This document shows positions 22,985-34,133 of a DNA stretch of 64,000 nucleotides, in pieces. The position numbers and the translations under genes were made by a program. The stretch's first letter is position 1. The number at the start of each line of letters is the position of its first letter. The DNA comes from Lepisosteus oculatus. Lineage: Eukaryota; Chordata; Actinopteri; Semionotiformes; Lepisosteidae. Location of the stretch: NCBI RefSeq assembly GCF_040954835.1, contig NC_090709.1, forward strand, positions 45,454,490 to 45,518,489. The letters run 5' to 3'. The notes under the pieces are model-generated. The model did not search any database. It was not told where the DNA came from and saw nothing but the letters and a program-made list of their open reading frames with translations.

Positions 22985-23331
22985 TTGTAACGCACCAGGG
23001 GCTCAGGTGGGCGCCCTTGCCGCATTAGGTCGGCCCCCCACCGTCGGGGGCTCGAACCCAGGACTCCCGCATCACTCTGCAGCGACCTAGCCCCGTGAGC
23101 CAAAGAGATCCCTCTACAGCCCAGTAGCTGTAGTCCTGCTATCACAGGGAAGGGCGGTGACATCACCTGCTCTGGTACGCCGGCTCTTACACAGTGCCTG
23201 GGCTGTATCTCTTTGGCTCACGGGGCTGGGTCCCTGCAGAGTGACGCGGGAGTCCCGGGTTCGAGCCCCCAACGGTGGGGGGCCAACCTAATGCGGCAAG
23301 GGCGCCCGCCTGACCCCCCGGTGAGTTACAA
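22985..23331. mobile_element. Foldback element with tRNA-like arms (MITE or snapback SINE)
   Basis: Arms of about 125 bp (22,985-23,110 and 23,205-23,331) are inverted copies starting TTGTAACKCACC and ending GTTACAA. Each arm carries a Pol III B-box-like GGTTCGAGCCC (one per strand; the left arm reads GGCTCGAACCC on plus). The empty site is visible at about 46,411-46,440, where CCGGTGTATATATATCTAAAAC runs through without the insert. A related single-arm sequence lies at 60.9-61.1 kb (CTTTGGCTCACG, CCCAGGTTCGCGCCCC). Confidence 0.7.
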
Positions 23332-23870
23332 TATGTATCTAAAACACATCAAGTGTCTATAGATGAGTTTTCCTTGAGTTCTGAGACCACCTCCCCCGTA
23401 TAAACTTCAAGTTCTTCACAAACCTTTTCCAGCTTTAAAAGGTTACTTACCGCCAACGTGAAGAACAGACGGGCGATGAAAGACGGGGGGGGGGGGGGAA
23501 TAACCGAAAAGGAGAGCCCAGATAAAAAAAAAGTGTTCTTGTTCTGGAGTGAGACCCGTGACCCGCTTTGTCCCTCTCCCTCTCTGGACGGGCTGCGGCA
23601 GTGCTGCTGGCAGATCACGGTGACGAGGGGAGAAATACAGCCCCGTTTCCGTCATCACAGAACCCGCCCTCGGTACAACTCTGTGTCTGTGGTTTCGGCT
23701 CTGACAGGCAGCGGTTAGACAACAGTTTCTGACTCGTGCTTTACGGAAATGGAGAGGGTTCAGTCATGTCTACAGCACGAATGAACCAATGAACTGCAAG
23801 AGACTGAGCACTCTTCCCCCCCCCGCCTCCACTCATTAACTGCTGGATGTGTTGCTGCAGCGTATGTTAT
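23330..23870. other. Intergenic sequence shared with 46.4-46.7 and 50.6-50.9 kb
   Basis: The stretch matches the duplicate block on both sides of its LINE insertion. It includes one unit of the sequence that forms the 60-bp array at 50.9-51.5 kb (CTACAGCACGAATGA at about 23,770). No gene is present. Confidence 0.6.
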
Positions 23871-24420
23871 CATACAAAATAATTCATCGGATTTACCCAG
23901 TTAAGACTCCTGTTACCCAGTGATTTAAAATCAATATAGATGACCGATGTGTTTTTTGTGACGATAGCCCTGAAACTATTCAGCACGTGTTTGGGTTATG
24001 TCCCGGGGTAAACATTTCCTGGACTAAGTTGCAGACTTGTATTAAAACAGAAACCCATATTGATATTTGTTGTGATGAAAAAGATGTTAGGTGAAGTTTC
24101 AGCCCCATCGAAAACAATATTAAATTGTCGTTTGTAATAAATTTAATTATTATAACGGCACGTTATTATATACATAAAATGAGGTGGTCTGGGAAGACCT
24201 CTGTGTTTGAGCAGTTTAAACTGGATGTAAGGGGGTATTTGCAGACTATTTCGAAGTGCAAAAATCTGAAAGCGGTGTGGACATTATTCTTATTTAATGT
24301 GTTTAATCTTCTTTCGGAACTTGAATTGCTGTAGTACTATGCACCCCTGACGATCTTTCTGTCTTGAACTGTTATATGTGCTCTTGTTTGTATTGTAATC
24401 TTTGTTCTTTTGTTAAGCAT
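23870..24420 (+). repeat. L1/Tx1-type LINE C-terminal fragment
   Basis: The plus strand reads pieces equivalent to the clearer copy at 51.55-52.1 kb: a cysteine-histidine segment (CVFCD near 23,945, ETIQHVFGLCP) followed by frameshifted remnants such as RYYIHKMRWSGK. It is dead and shared by both duplicated blocks. Confidence 0.55.
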
Positions 24421-24519
24421 AAGAAAGCAGTGTGTATTAATGTTGGACAGGGCAAAAGAGCAGCGCGGGAGGATAAAACACTGGAGAAGCTCTTTCTTTT
24501 CCTCTGAGCATGTGTCTGT

Positions 24520-24790
24520 ACCTTGTGTGGTGAGGCTCCAGTTGAAGGGGTTCCAGCGAGGAGGAAGCTGGGCTCCCCCACAGACAGCCCACACAGTGAC
24601 CCCCTCCAGCTTCTGACTGCTGCTGCTCTGCTCCCTGGGATCTGGAGCTGCCTGCTCAGCTGTGACTTTGCGCCCCGATGTGTTTGACTCAACATCACGA
24701 CCCCCCCACAGCTGTCCCTGTTCGTGCAGCTGACAGCAGCTCCCAGTGTGGGACTGGACTGGGAGATACAACCTGCACCTTCCACTGGGG
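24520..24790 (-). other. Exon-like conserved segment, function unknown
   Basis: Minus-strand counterpart of 7,550-7,745. One frame reads LEGVTVWAVCGGAQLPPRW then NPFNWSLTTQ up to a donor CACAAG|GTACAG near 24,520; the upstream part holds SPTLGAAVSCTNRDSCGG in another frame. It is divergently placed to the 3'-exon-like unit that starts at 25,070. Confidence 0.35.
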
Positions 24791-25069
24791 CCTCTGCAAA
24801 TCCTGAGTTATTTTATAACGCTGTTGTGGGATATTAGGGTAGTATTAATGGGGTAAACTAGTTTTTAGTGGAGATGTTTTAATTGCAGGAAGCAGCTGGA
24901 TGAGGTCATCAGATCAGTTAACGGCTCACTACTGGACCAGACTGGTCAGTTGGCCTCTGCTTCTCGGTCTCTGGTCTTGTGTTGGTTTAGGTGGTGATAC
25001 CCCACATCACCAAATACATTTCAGGGTTTCCCAGCTGTTCCTGACCCTGGGCTTTTCTCTGTTTTCCAG

Positions 25070-25450
25070 GTGTCATGGTGTCCCGGGACAGGCTGGGAGG
25101 AGCTGACTGTGGCTGCGCTGACCGCTGAGCTCCTGGCCCAGGAGAGGAGGCCCGTCCAGCAGTGGACAGGAGGAAGACCGCTGAGCTCCTGGCCCAGGAG
25201 AGCAGGCCTGTCCAGCAGTAGACAGGAGGAAGACCGCTGAGCTCCTGGCCCAGGAGAGAAGGCCTGTCCAGCAGTGGACAGGAGGAAGACCGCTGAGCTC
25301 CTGGCCCAGGAGAGAAGGCCTGTCCAGCAGTGGACAGGAGGAAGACTGCGGGCTGCAGGTGTTGTAGCGCAGGTGAGGAAGGTGAGAGTGTAGAGAGGAA
25401 TGAAAGTGCTTTGTATTTCACAATGCTTTCCAACTCTGAATAAAGTTTTC
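25070..25450 (+). other. 3'-exon-like unit with four 56-bp repeats
   Basis: A TCTCTGTTTTCCAG acceptor (to about 25,069) precedes GTGTCATGG, four 56-bp units (about 25,124-25,350) and AATAAAG near 25,440. In one frame it opens as VSWCPGTGWEELTVAALTAE and ends after the second repeat (EEDR, stop). The flank after the polyadenylation signal (GCCCATGGGTCACTATAAATA) is shared with 6.8 and 53.1 kb. Confidence 0.55.
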
Positions 25451-25594
25451 AGAAAACCTTTCATGGGTTTGTGTTCATTAAGTTATTTCTGACATTTGGA
25501 GTCTAACCAGATGCCCATGGGTCACTATAAATAGCACTGGGGCCCTGGTTTCAATTGTGAGTGTGTGTCCCCACTGGGGTGACATTTTACACAC

Positions 25595-27540
25595 ACACAC
25601 ACGTGCGCGCTAGCCAATCACAATGTAGTTTCAATGTGGAACAGGAGGCTTTAAGGCTTAAGAAAGGGGAAGGAGTGACCAAGCGATGTTAAACAGCAGT
25701 GGTTTGCTTGCGTGTTCAGAGAACATGTCTGTACTGGGGGATTTCTGTTCCCCTTTTCAAGCCCATGTGCTTTTTTTATTAGATTCTTTAATTTGATGGT
25801 TCTTACATAGTTTGCAGTTGAGTTTTTTTTTTTAATATATGGACTTAATGGCGATGTTCGTCTAAAGTCTAGCCCCGAGAGACCTGATTAAAGGAAATCA
25901 AGAAGCAACTCCCGTGAACAGAACATATAAGAGCACCTAAAATGTATGAATACAAATACCAACAGAGTACAGGTGGGCCTAAATGACTCCAATATATAAA
26001 TGAGCCAGGGAGTACTGTAAGTAGCTGTACGAATTTAGTTGAAAGGAGTTGAAATATACGAGCAGAGCAGTCTCGCAGTAATCTGTGCCTCGTACTGCTT
26101 GGCCTTGGTGTGTGCGTGTCAGGAGCCCTGTGTCTGGGTGTGTGCCTTGTGGGCTGGTGCCTCCTTCAGGGTGTTGGACAGGGATGAGCTCCAGACCTCC
26201 TGTGAAGCTGAGACAGATAAGGAAACGGGTGGGAAATAAGATTAGGACCCCCGGTCTTCACTTTAGAAGTAAGACCTCAAAAAGAGTTTATAGGTCTCAG
26301 CTTCAGAGCTGGGGAACGAGGTGGCCAAAACCACGTCCTGAAAAGGCTAAAGAAACTGTTAGAAGAGTCCGGCCCTGCTCATTTCACAGTTAGTAATCAA
26401 ATGTAAAGCACTGCCGAGGGTGAAAGTTCAACTTTAAGTCGAGTAACTGGTACAAATACAAACTGATGTCATCATGTTCAATACGTGTTCTAACGTATTA
26501 GGTGCTCATTAGGAGAGAAGGAAAACAGAACAGAAGTAGTGTAATAATGCAAACTGGACTTGAGGGTGTGAGGGGGGTTAAGACAGTATTTTGGGGGGGG
26601 TAAGAGAAGGACTCCACTTTGGGGGTCTTAAGGGAAAGGTACACAAACTTTCACAGCTGTGTTATGTCTGCAGGAGAGGATTAACTCTTTCTGCACCAAG
26701 TGTGAATAGCAATTAATGTCTGGGGTCTCCAGCGTCACTCAACAGGGCCCCAGCCTCTTAAACCACATGGAGCTCTCCCGTCAGCCAATCAGTCCCTGCT
26801 GTTCACAGGGCCCCAGCCTGCCACGCCAGGGGCAGCATGAAATAACTACGCTTCCCAGCATTCCTTCCCCTGTGCATTAAAAAGCACGCTCAGTTTAAAC
26901 ACTGCGTGTGAAGGAGACTGAATCAAGTCTGTGGTGAGCATCATCCAGGTGGGGCTGCACACTGCTGGGGGGGCGGGGAGGGGATCCCCATGACCTGGGA
27001 AGAGCTTGGAGTTGAGAGTCCTGAAAAGTGCTGTATAAGGAATTATTTTCTAAAGCTCATGACTAGAGTGGTGGGGCCTATCATGTCAATTTCACTCAAT
27101 TGCTATCAGAGCCTGATCCTGCCTGTCCTGATGACCAGCCTGGATTAAAGAAACAGCCCACTGCTTGAGCATGTTGATATCGGTTCTGTTGGACAGGTAT
27201 TAGACTCTTAGAGTAATGCAGCACCTATTACAGAAAGCTGACAATGAATACAGAACAGGACATAGACTGGGACATCTAGGACAAGTTTTTCCTTTCTAGC
27301 GGTATACAGTACACCTGTTTATACTCAGAGCTGTATCAGTGTGTTCAGGGGTGGGAGAGCAGGAGTATCTACATGTCTGCTGAAGTCTGACCACCTGGAC
27401 TGGGGCAGGAGACAGACTGGCTGCACTCCCAGTTTGCACTGGAAGCGATGATAGATATTCCCCAGAACACATCACACTGAGCCAGGGCACCTGCTTACAC
27501 TACAGAATAGTTCCAGAATAAAGTCATGAGCACAAACACA
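25595..27540. other. Gene-free stretch
   Basis: The first 270 bases are another copy of the promoter-like segment at 20.6 kb. The part at 27,300-27,500 shares GCACTCCCAGTTTGCA and its surroundings, in inverted order, with 62,100-62,220. Otherwise no gene, RNA or recognisable element is seen; frames are all under about 105 codons. Confidence 0.4.
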
Positions 27541-27544
27541 GGAA

Positions 27545-27920
27545 GGGTTTTCTGAAAACTTTATTTAGAGATGAAAAGCAGAGTAAAATACAAAGTAGCT
27601 TCATTCTGAAAAATCTGAAGCAATAATTTCATAACCAGTGAATCAAACCTCTAGATTTACTGATACTGGTCTAAGAGGGTGAGGAGAATCACCGACTCTC
27701 CCTGACAGCCCCCCGTCTATCACCTTCCTCACCTGCACTACAACACCTGCAGCCCGCAGTCTTCCTCCTGTCCACTGCTGGACAGGCCTCCTCTCCTGGG
27801 CCAGGAGCTCAGCGGTCTTCCTCCTGTCCACTGCTGGACAGGCCTGCTCTCCTGGGCCAGGAGCTCAGCGGTCAGCGCAGCCACAGTCACCTCCTCCCAG
27901 CCTGTCCCGAGACACCAGAG
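27545..27920 (-). other. 3'-exon-like unit with two 56-bp repeats
   Basis: On the minus strand the unit contains CTCGGGACAGGCTGGGAGG, two 56-bp repeats (27,880-27,770) and AATAAAG near 27,570, with about 100 bp of extra sequence between repeats and signal. The acceptor present in other copies is replaced by AAACACCA-type sequence near 27,915, so splicing here is doubtful. Confidence 0.5.
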
Positions 27921-28026
27921 CCTGAGGAAGAGTAAATATTGAACACCATCTTAGCACACAGTCACAAATGAGAGGAGGCCATCTAACCCATTTGGTAATA
28001 AGTAGCTAATTGATTGAAAGAACTTG

Positions 28027-28405
28027 AGAAGCCAGGGTATCGGCTTCAACAACATGGCTGACCAGCTTGTTCCCCATCCCCGCCCCCCCCTGTGTACAGT
28101 AGAGCCTCCTGTCCTGACTGGAGGAGCTCACCCAGCTGTGTCTGGAGAGGAGCCAGGGTATCGGCTTCAACCACAGGGCTGGGCAGCCTGTTCCCCACCC
28201 CCATCCCCCTCTGTGTACAGAAGAGCCCCCTGTCCTGACTGGAGGAGCTCACCCAGCTGTGCCTGGAGAGAAGCCAGGGTATCGGCTTCAACCACAGGGC
28301 TGGGCAGCCTGTTCCCCACCCCCACCCCCCTCTGTGTACAGTAGAGCCTCCTGTCCTGACTGGAGGAGCTCACCCAGCTGTGTCTGGAGAGAAGCCAGGG
28401 TATCT
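28027..28405. repeat. 121-bp tandem repeat, about three units
   Basis: GAAGCCAGGGTATC or a variant starts units at 28,027, 28,150, 28,270 and 28,391. The same sequence, inverted, occurs once in the VA intron (13,830-13,910), nearly twice in the VB intron (37,355-37,560) and in worn form at 53,965-54,100. Frames through it are repeat products. Confidence 0.75.
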
Positions 28406-28479
28406 GTTAATGCCCATTGGCACACGGGGCAGCAATGTTGCTGCAAACCACTGCTGTTTTGCGACGTCAGTTTTTACCC

Positions 28480-28557
28480 TTGGTGCTGGGCGTGGGACAC
28501 AAACTCACTACCCTGAGATTGCAAGTCTTATGCTCTACCAACTGAGCTACCCAGGCT
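28480..28557 (-). other. tRNA-like head (SINE or tRNA pseudogene)
   Basis: The minus strand reads GGGTAGCTCAGTTGGTAGAG (A box), an anticodon arm TAAGA-CTTGCAA-TCTCA and a T arm GTGAG-TTTGTGT-CCCAC, most like tRNA-Lys apart from the TGC triplet. The T loop is wrong (TTTGTGT for TTCRANY) and several acceptor pairs fail, so it is not a working tRNA. It more likely starts a tRNA-derived SINE running down to about 28,405. Confidence 0.55.
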
Positions 28558-28559
28558 CA

Positions 28560-30045
28560 CAAACAAACAAACAATAACACCGAAAACATTTTTAAACAGT
28601 CACCCCTTGGTCACGGCGTTGATTATAATTGCTGAAGAGACTGTTTTATTAAAGTGGCTCTCCCGGGGCTGATGAGAATTTTTCTGAGAATGAACATTTC
28701 AGTGAAGTGTAGCTCACAGCCAACAAAGTAAAACCAAAACAATCCAATGACATATCATAAGTGTTGAGTAAATAATACAAGTAGGTATGTAGACTCAAAA
28801 ATGAGGGAACAAATATCTCAACATTTTCAATAGCCACCTAATCCAATTCTTTCCGGTTTCATCTGGTGCAGAGATGGATTTCGACAATATAGCAGCACCA
28901 TTTTAATTGATGTTTACCAGCACACCGAAAGCGTTTCGGGCTCCACGCTTTACTGCGAAAATCCCGAAATCCGACACGAAGAATTCAGGCCCGGGCGCTC
29001 GTTCCTTCGCATCCGGGGCCCGCTAGACCTCGGATCCTGATTGGCTGAAGGCGATTCGTGGGGCGGTACATGGGTCCAGCTGCGGGGCTTTTAAATTTCT
29101 CTGCGCGCAGTCTGTATCCACACTCACGCCGGGAAACAGCCGGCCGATTCTCATTGGCTAACGTGACACGCTCCTGGCCTGATTGGCTGAAGGCGATGCG
29201 AGTTTTTTTAAATGTCTTGTTTTGGCTGAACCTGTGTAATTTACCACACTCGTGCCGGGACTCCAACCAAGCAGCGCTCCCTTCATGAAATTAAGTCGTT
29301 TTCTCCAAAACTCTTCGGGCTGCGGAATTTCGCGGTTTAAAATGTCATTTCATCAGTCATTGCCGGTTTAGTCACAAGAATGTGACGATCAACAGTAAAA
29401 AGGAGGTTTTACCCGCTTTGCTCTACGGTTACCCAGCGTTGCCTCCCAGCTTGAGTATTTTAAATCGAGTTTTAAATGTTTTGAAATTAAATGAAAGTAA
29501 AAGACTCACTGTGTGGGTACACTAGTAGAAGAAGTTAGTTTTTTTCCCTCCATTTCATACGTAGATTATACTTTTGAAGGTCCGTGCTTACAGCTTCAGC
29601 GATTCTGCCACAGCAGCAGAATCATCATCATTCCTGCATGATCGCGTTTTAATGCAATATCACCTCGTATCGACGCCAAATTAGGAATAATATTAAAACA
29701 TCTGACATGGAATCTGATTTTGAAAGTCTTATGTAAGGTGTGGAATCACTAAAGCCCCCCCAAAAAAATACGAATATAAACGTGTTCTCCCGTTTAAAAA
29801 GCTTTACTGCATTAAGATCAAGCTGTTCCAAGATGACTGCAATTCCTTATTTCTAAAACTAAGAAATAACAGCACGGCGACTTACAGTCCTGTCACGATG
29901 CTCGCAATTCCGTGCTTAATTCGAAATCTTGCACACTTCTTGTACACCGTGAATTTATTTTGCTCTCCATGAGGCGCAAAGGCAACAACTACGTTGAGTA
30001 ACTCGTTGAATTACGAGACAAGGGGGCGGACGGGAGTCTTAAGCA
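28560..30045. promoter_or_regulatory. Gene-free stretch with a CpG-rich, CCAAT-rich patch
   Basis: From 28,930 to 29,340 CpG is frequent, and TGATTGGCTGAAGGCGAT occurs twice (29,038 and 29,182), with a further CATTGGCTAACG. This could be a promoter but no first exon is evident. The part at 29,380-29,600 is a worn copy of 30,840-31,080, upstream of C2. Nothing else is recognised. Confidence 0.35.
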
Positions 30046-30462
30046 GTGGGACGGGTTGTACCTACCGTAGTCGTCGTTGCTTTGATCTCTCTGAATCGGT
30101 CCGAGAAATTGGGACTGCAGTTCCCCACCGACAGTTACTGTTTCAGATCCCCTGTCTTCTCAATTGAATCTGTCCTTGTTGGAATTGGAAATGTCCACAA
30201 GTTCTTGACTGTTCCTGACGAGCACTTGTTGCAGCGGGATCCACTAGAACTCGCCCATTTTGCACTTTTGTACTTCAAGGAGGCAGCTGCGTCGGGCTAC
30301 AACGGGACACTTCTCTCTAATGCATGTAACACCACCTTTTCTTGTTCCATTTTATACTTTTATACTGCCGATATTTGCACTAAGACGGCGCGGTCAGTAA
30401 TGGCGGCCGTCAGACATCCGGGGGAAAAGGGACGAACTGCCACTCAGCCAATGAGCTCTTAA
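30046..30462 (+). other. Unrecognised 138-codon open frame
   Basis: The open frame has ordinary composition and no signal peptide, membrane span or motif that I know. It ends just before a Kozak-like, YY1-like AATGGCGGCC. No homologous copy is seen in the window. Chance or an old transposon are as likely as a gene. Confidence 0.2.
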
Positions 30463-30509
30463 AGTCGTCATGACGTATGAATGACGCACAGTGCTGTCAA
30501 AAAATACAG

Positions 30510-30700
30510 TTCTAGTCAGGATAGGATAACCTTTGCACCCCTTATTGATTTTAAGAAAGCATTTGCCCTATACGGCAGTGAAGTGTGGGGTCCCCTCACA
30601 GACCAGGAGTACACTCAATGGGACAAACACCCCACAGAAACTCTGCACACGGAGATCTGTAGAAACATCCTCCGTGTGCAGAGAAAAACTGTTTTTGGCA
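30510..30700 (+). repeat. Fragment of the same LINE family as 46.8-50.5 kb, internally deleted
   Basis: IDFKKAFALYGSEVWGPLTD fuses the reverse-transcriptase motif FKKAF directly to ALYGSEVWGPLTD, which lie about 230 residues apart in the long LINE. It then follows that LINE through TLHTEICRNILRVQRKT. It is a 5'-truncated, internally deleted copy. Confidence 0.7.
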
Positions 30701-31390
30701 GTTTCCACTCTGGTCCTTGTTTACCAGGCACTCAGCCCTGTGTTCATGAAAGTAAAAAAAATCGCTTAGACTTGGGGAAGGTGGTACCGGTGTGTGTGTC
30801 AGTACAGATCAGAACCAGTTCATTCATTACCTGTTTAATCACAAGAATATTACAAATAATAAAAATAACAGTAAAAATGTTTTTATCCACACCCGTTTGC
30901 TCAACAGTCTCCCACATGAATATCTTCACCCAGGTTTGTAAATCTGCTGAGATTAAATGAAAGTGAAAGACGCAGAGTGCTTATTTATCTTTTCCAGTTA
31001 CACTACTGGAAGATGATAGCTTTTTTTCCCCTCCATTTCATTATTCTCTTAAATCTCTGTGCCTGCAATTCAGTGTGCTCCGTGTAGCTGGGACCTGGTG
31101 TTTTGCCTTCTGCTCGAACGTCTTACCTCAGTTTGGAGGATGTGAAACTCAGTTTTCAGCGAGCTCACCACTCAGTACTGCAGCACCAACTGACTGAACT
31201 TTTTTTCTGTTTCAGCATCTGTGTCAATATTGCTTTAAATCTCTCAGCTTTTCCACATCCCTTTCCATCTGTGCCTGTGAACTGCTGCGCTCCTTGTAGC
31301 TGGATCCTGGTGTCTTTCCATCATTTTCTGCTGTTTTTTTATGAGATCTGATTTAACTCTCACTCCTGTCATTATCACAGATCCCTCATC

Positions 31391-34133
31391 ATGAAGGTCC
31401 TGAGGAGTGTCCTGGCTCTGGTTTGCTTTCCAGGTAAGGATTGGACTTGACTTTCAAGTGAATGTTTTTTTCATTTATTAAGCTCTTAAGTGAGTTGTTA
31501 AACCACCTGGGGAATTGTTTTCTATTGTAGCTTTCCTACCCTCACTCAAATGTATATTGCAGGTCCCTCGTCAGTCCTGGTCGTTGTCCTGACTGTGGTT
31601 TCTTGTGAAGTTAAGACATCAGAGTGCTCATTCACTTACCTGTGAAGAAATCGAGCAGTTAGTCACCTCCAGAGAGCTGTGTCTCACTGTTTTGTGTTTT
31701 AAGGAAGCTGAAGTCTCTCTCTGTCTCTGTCCTCTGTCTCCCAGTGTGCTCTGCTCTCCTCCCTGTGTCTGGGCTGTATGGGGACACAGTCGCTCTGCCC
31801 TGTGATGGGAGCTCCTACAGACACACTCCTGAGGAGAAGAAGATTATACAGTGGCAGACCGCCAATCACCATGTGCTGGAGTTCTACAGTGGCCAAATCC
31901 ACACTTACCCAGGGTGCGAGAACAGAGCTGAGCTGTCCAGAGAGAGGATGAGAGATGGGGATTTCTCTCTGATCCTTCATAACGTGACATTCTCGGATCA
32001 AGATATCTACAAGTGTCGATTTGTGGATGACAAGAGCAACAGGAAATTCCTGGGAGATGTGAAGCTCACAGTTCTAGGTAATCTCCTTTCTCTCCCTTGT
32101 GATCCGAGCAGTTTGAGGGAAGCGGGTGTTTACAGTGTAGTGATTCCTGACTCGTATCGACTAACCTGACCTACAGCTGTTTTCTCTCTCAGTTCTCTAG
32201 GATGCACAAGCATCTTCTGTTAATCATTTTTCTTCCTTCTCCTTCATCCCAAACCCCAGATCAGGACCCTTGGTGAATTTTAGCCAGGGCTCAACTCAGA
32301 CGATGTTGGGGTATATGACTGAATTCAGTCTTCAGACCAGACAGGGAATTCTGGGACACAACCATGTGACTTGCCTGGTGTTGCTGACCGATCACTTGTC
32401 AATGTCTTCCTGTAGGACACGAGGACAACATCAGTCTCTCCTGGGGAGACCCCCTCAGTGTCCCTCTGCGCACACAGCAGGCTGTAGAGCTGTGGTTCAG
32501 GCCTGAGGGTGGAGAGTCTCGCAGGCTGTGCTCTGTGCTCGACAGCACTGTGACCCCAGACTCCAGCAGGCTGAAGGTTCAAGACCAGGTGCTTAAGATC
32601 TCCAGTGTGAGAGCTGAAGACGGGGGCACTTACACAGTGCAGGACTCCCAGGGGAACCCCATCAGCACTGTCCACGTCACTGTGGGAGGTGAGAGTGGAG
32701 CTCCAGTGGGGAACGTGCACAGTGTGACTCTTTCACCAGTGTCAGTCCCTGATGTGTGGGGTCAATAGGAGGAACTAAATGTGATTAGGTATTGATCTGA
32801 TATTTAAAGTTGTCATTAAAGTTGCAATTATAGTAATTTAATATTTTAAATTAAACAAAACTCTAAATCAGTGTTGCTGTTCTGAAACTATCTTCAATCT
32901 CAAGACTTAAATGTGATCAATACTGTCTCCTCTGAGTGAGTGCAGTCTTTACAGCTGATGAATTCCTGTCTGCATCATTCTTTCACTCTGCTCCTTTCCT
33001 TGAATTTCAGCTCGATCAGAAGTCCTCACCCTGTAGTCTGTAGTCTCTCCCTCTCCACACTACTGCTCCAGTAGAGGTGCTGTTTGATCCTGCAGGATCT
33101 GCCCAGTCTCCCAGAGTCTTACTGAACAGCACAGGGCTCCCTGGCCCCGGGTACGAGCAGAGAGTGTGGATGCAGGACGGCTCTCTGACACTGCGCTCCC
33201 TCACACCAGCTGATCAGGGGAGCTACACAGTGAGGGACCTTCAGGGAAACACCATCAGCACTGCGATCGTCACTGTCACTGGGGGAGGTGAGTCTTCATT
33301 ACAGGACAATCTGAGTTAAACTGATCTCCACCTGAACTTATCTGCTTATGAAGAAACAATACTTGAGCTGTTTCAGTGCTGATTTTCTCCTGTGGTTTGA
33401 AGCCGATCACACAGGTCCAGTGTGTCAGCTGGTGTTTCAGAGACGGCAGTTTTCCAGCTCCTCTCCTGGTGTTTCTCGGGCTCTGAGCTGGGATGTGAAA
33501 CTGGGCAGCAAGAACACTCTCACACACTGGCTGCTGGATAGTTTTTCTTTTCCTTCTTGCTGTTGTAGGTTTGCTCTCTGTGTGACTGTCTCTGTTCTTG
33601 TGTTTTCAGAGATGAGGAGAGTGTCATGGCCTGTAAGCGTTGCAGTCATCACTGCCATAGTGGCTGTGCTGATGGGTGCTGCACTGGGTGCTGTTTGCTG
33701 TAAGAAACGGTGGAAGATGAGAGAGAAGAGAAACATGATACCAGCTGAAAGCAACAATATTAATATCCATAAAGAAAATGGAATCCTTGAGGGATCTGAG
33801 AGGCTCAGTGATGCTGTGTCCCTGCGCATGGAGGAAGACTATGGTATAGGAAGTGAGATTGTCCCAGTGGTTAAACTCCATTATACTCCAGTTCCCGGTG
33901 GATCCAGTTCTCCCAGTGTTACTGCAGGAACCCCTTCAGGCACAGTTATTGTGAAAGACCCAGAGCAGGGGACAGACTCAGGATATCCATCTGAGGAGGA
34001 TGATGGTGAGCTGCCTCCTGCAGGTGAAAAAGAATCAACAGTCCTGGAGCTCAGTGGAGGGTCGACCCCAGCTGATCCTGAAGACCAGTCGAGTCTGGAA
34101 GAGGCTCTGCTGACTGATAAAGGAGATCGGTGA
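31391..34133 (+). CDS. Family C Ig receptor, copy C2 with ITIM tail (D3 exon broken)
   Basis: Exons: leader 31,391-31,433 (MKVLRSVLALVCFP), V 31,745-32,077 (DTVALPC, IIQWQ, SDQDIYKCRF), D2 32,416-32,688 (VPLRT, GGTYTVQD), D3 33,011-33,287, and TM plus tail 33,610-34,133. All joins are phase 1. The tail is the longest of the family and has LHYTPV, a canonical ITIM (LxYxxV), plus acidic stretches. D3 is damaged: TAG at 33,034-33,036 and an 8-bp deletion, giving 277 bp. Skipping it leaves V-D2-TM-tail in frame, so a working inhibitory receptor is possible. D2 has no canonical disulfide. A second leader-like relic lies at 31,563-31,610. ATAAATAAA near 35,000 may be the polyadenylation site. Confidence 0.7.

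Noticed and set aside
28480-28557. Functional tRNA gene
   Set aside because: The T loop and acceptor pairing are wrong; a tRNA-derived SINE head or pseudogene fits better.
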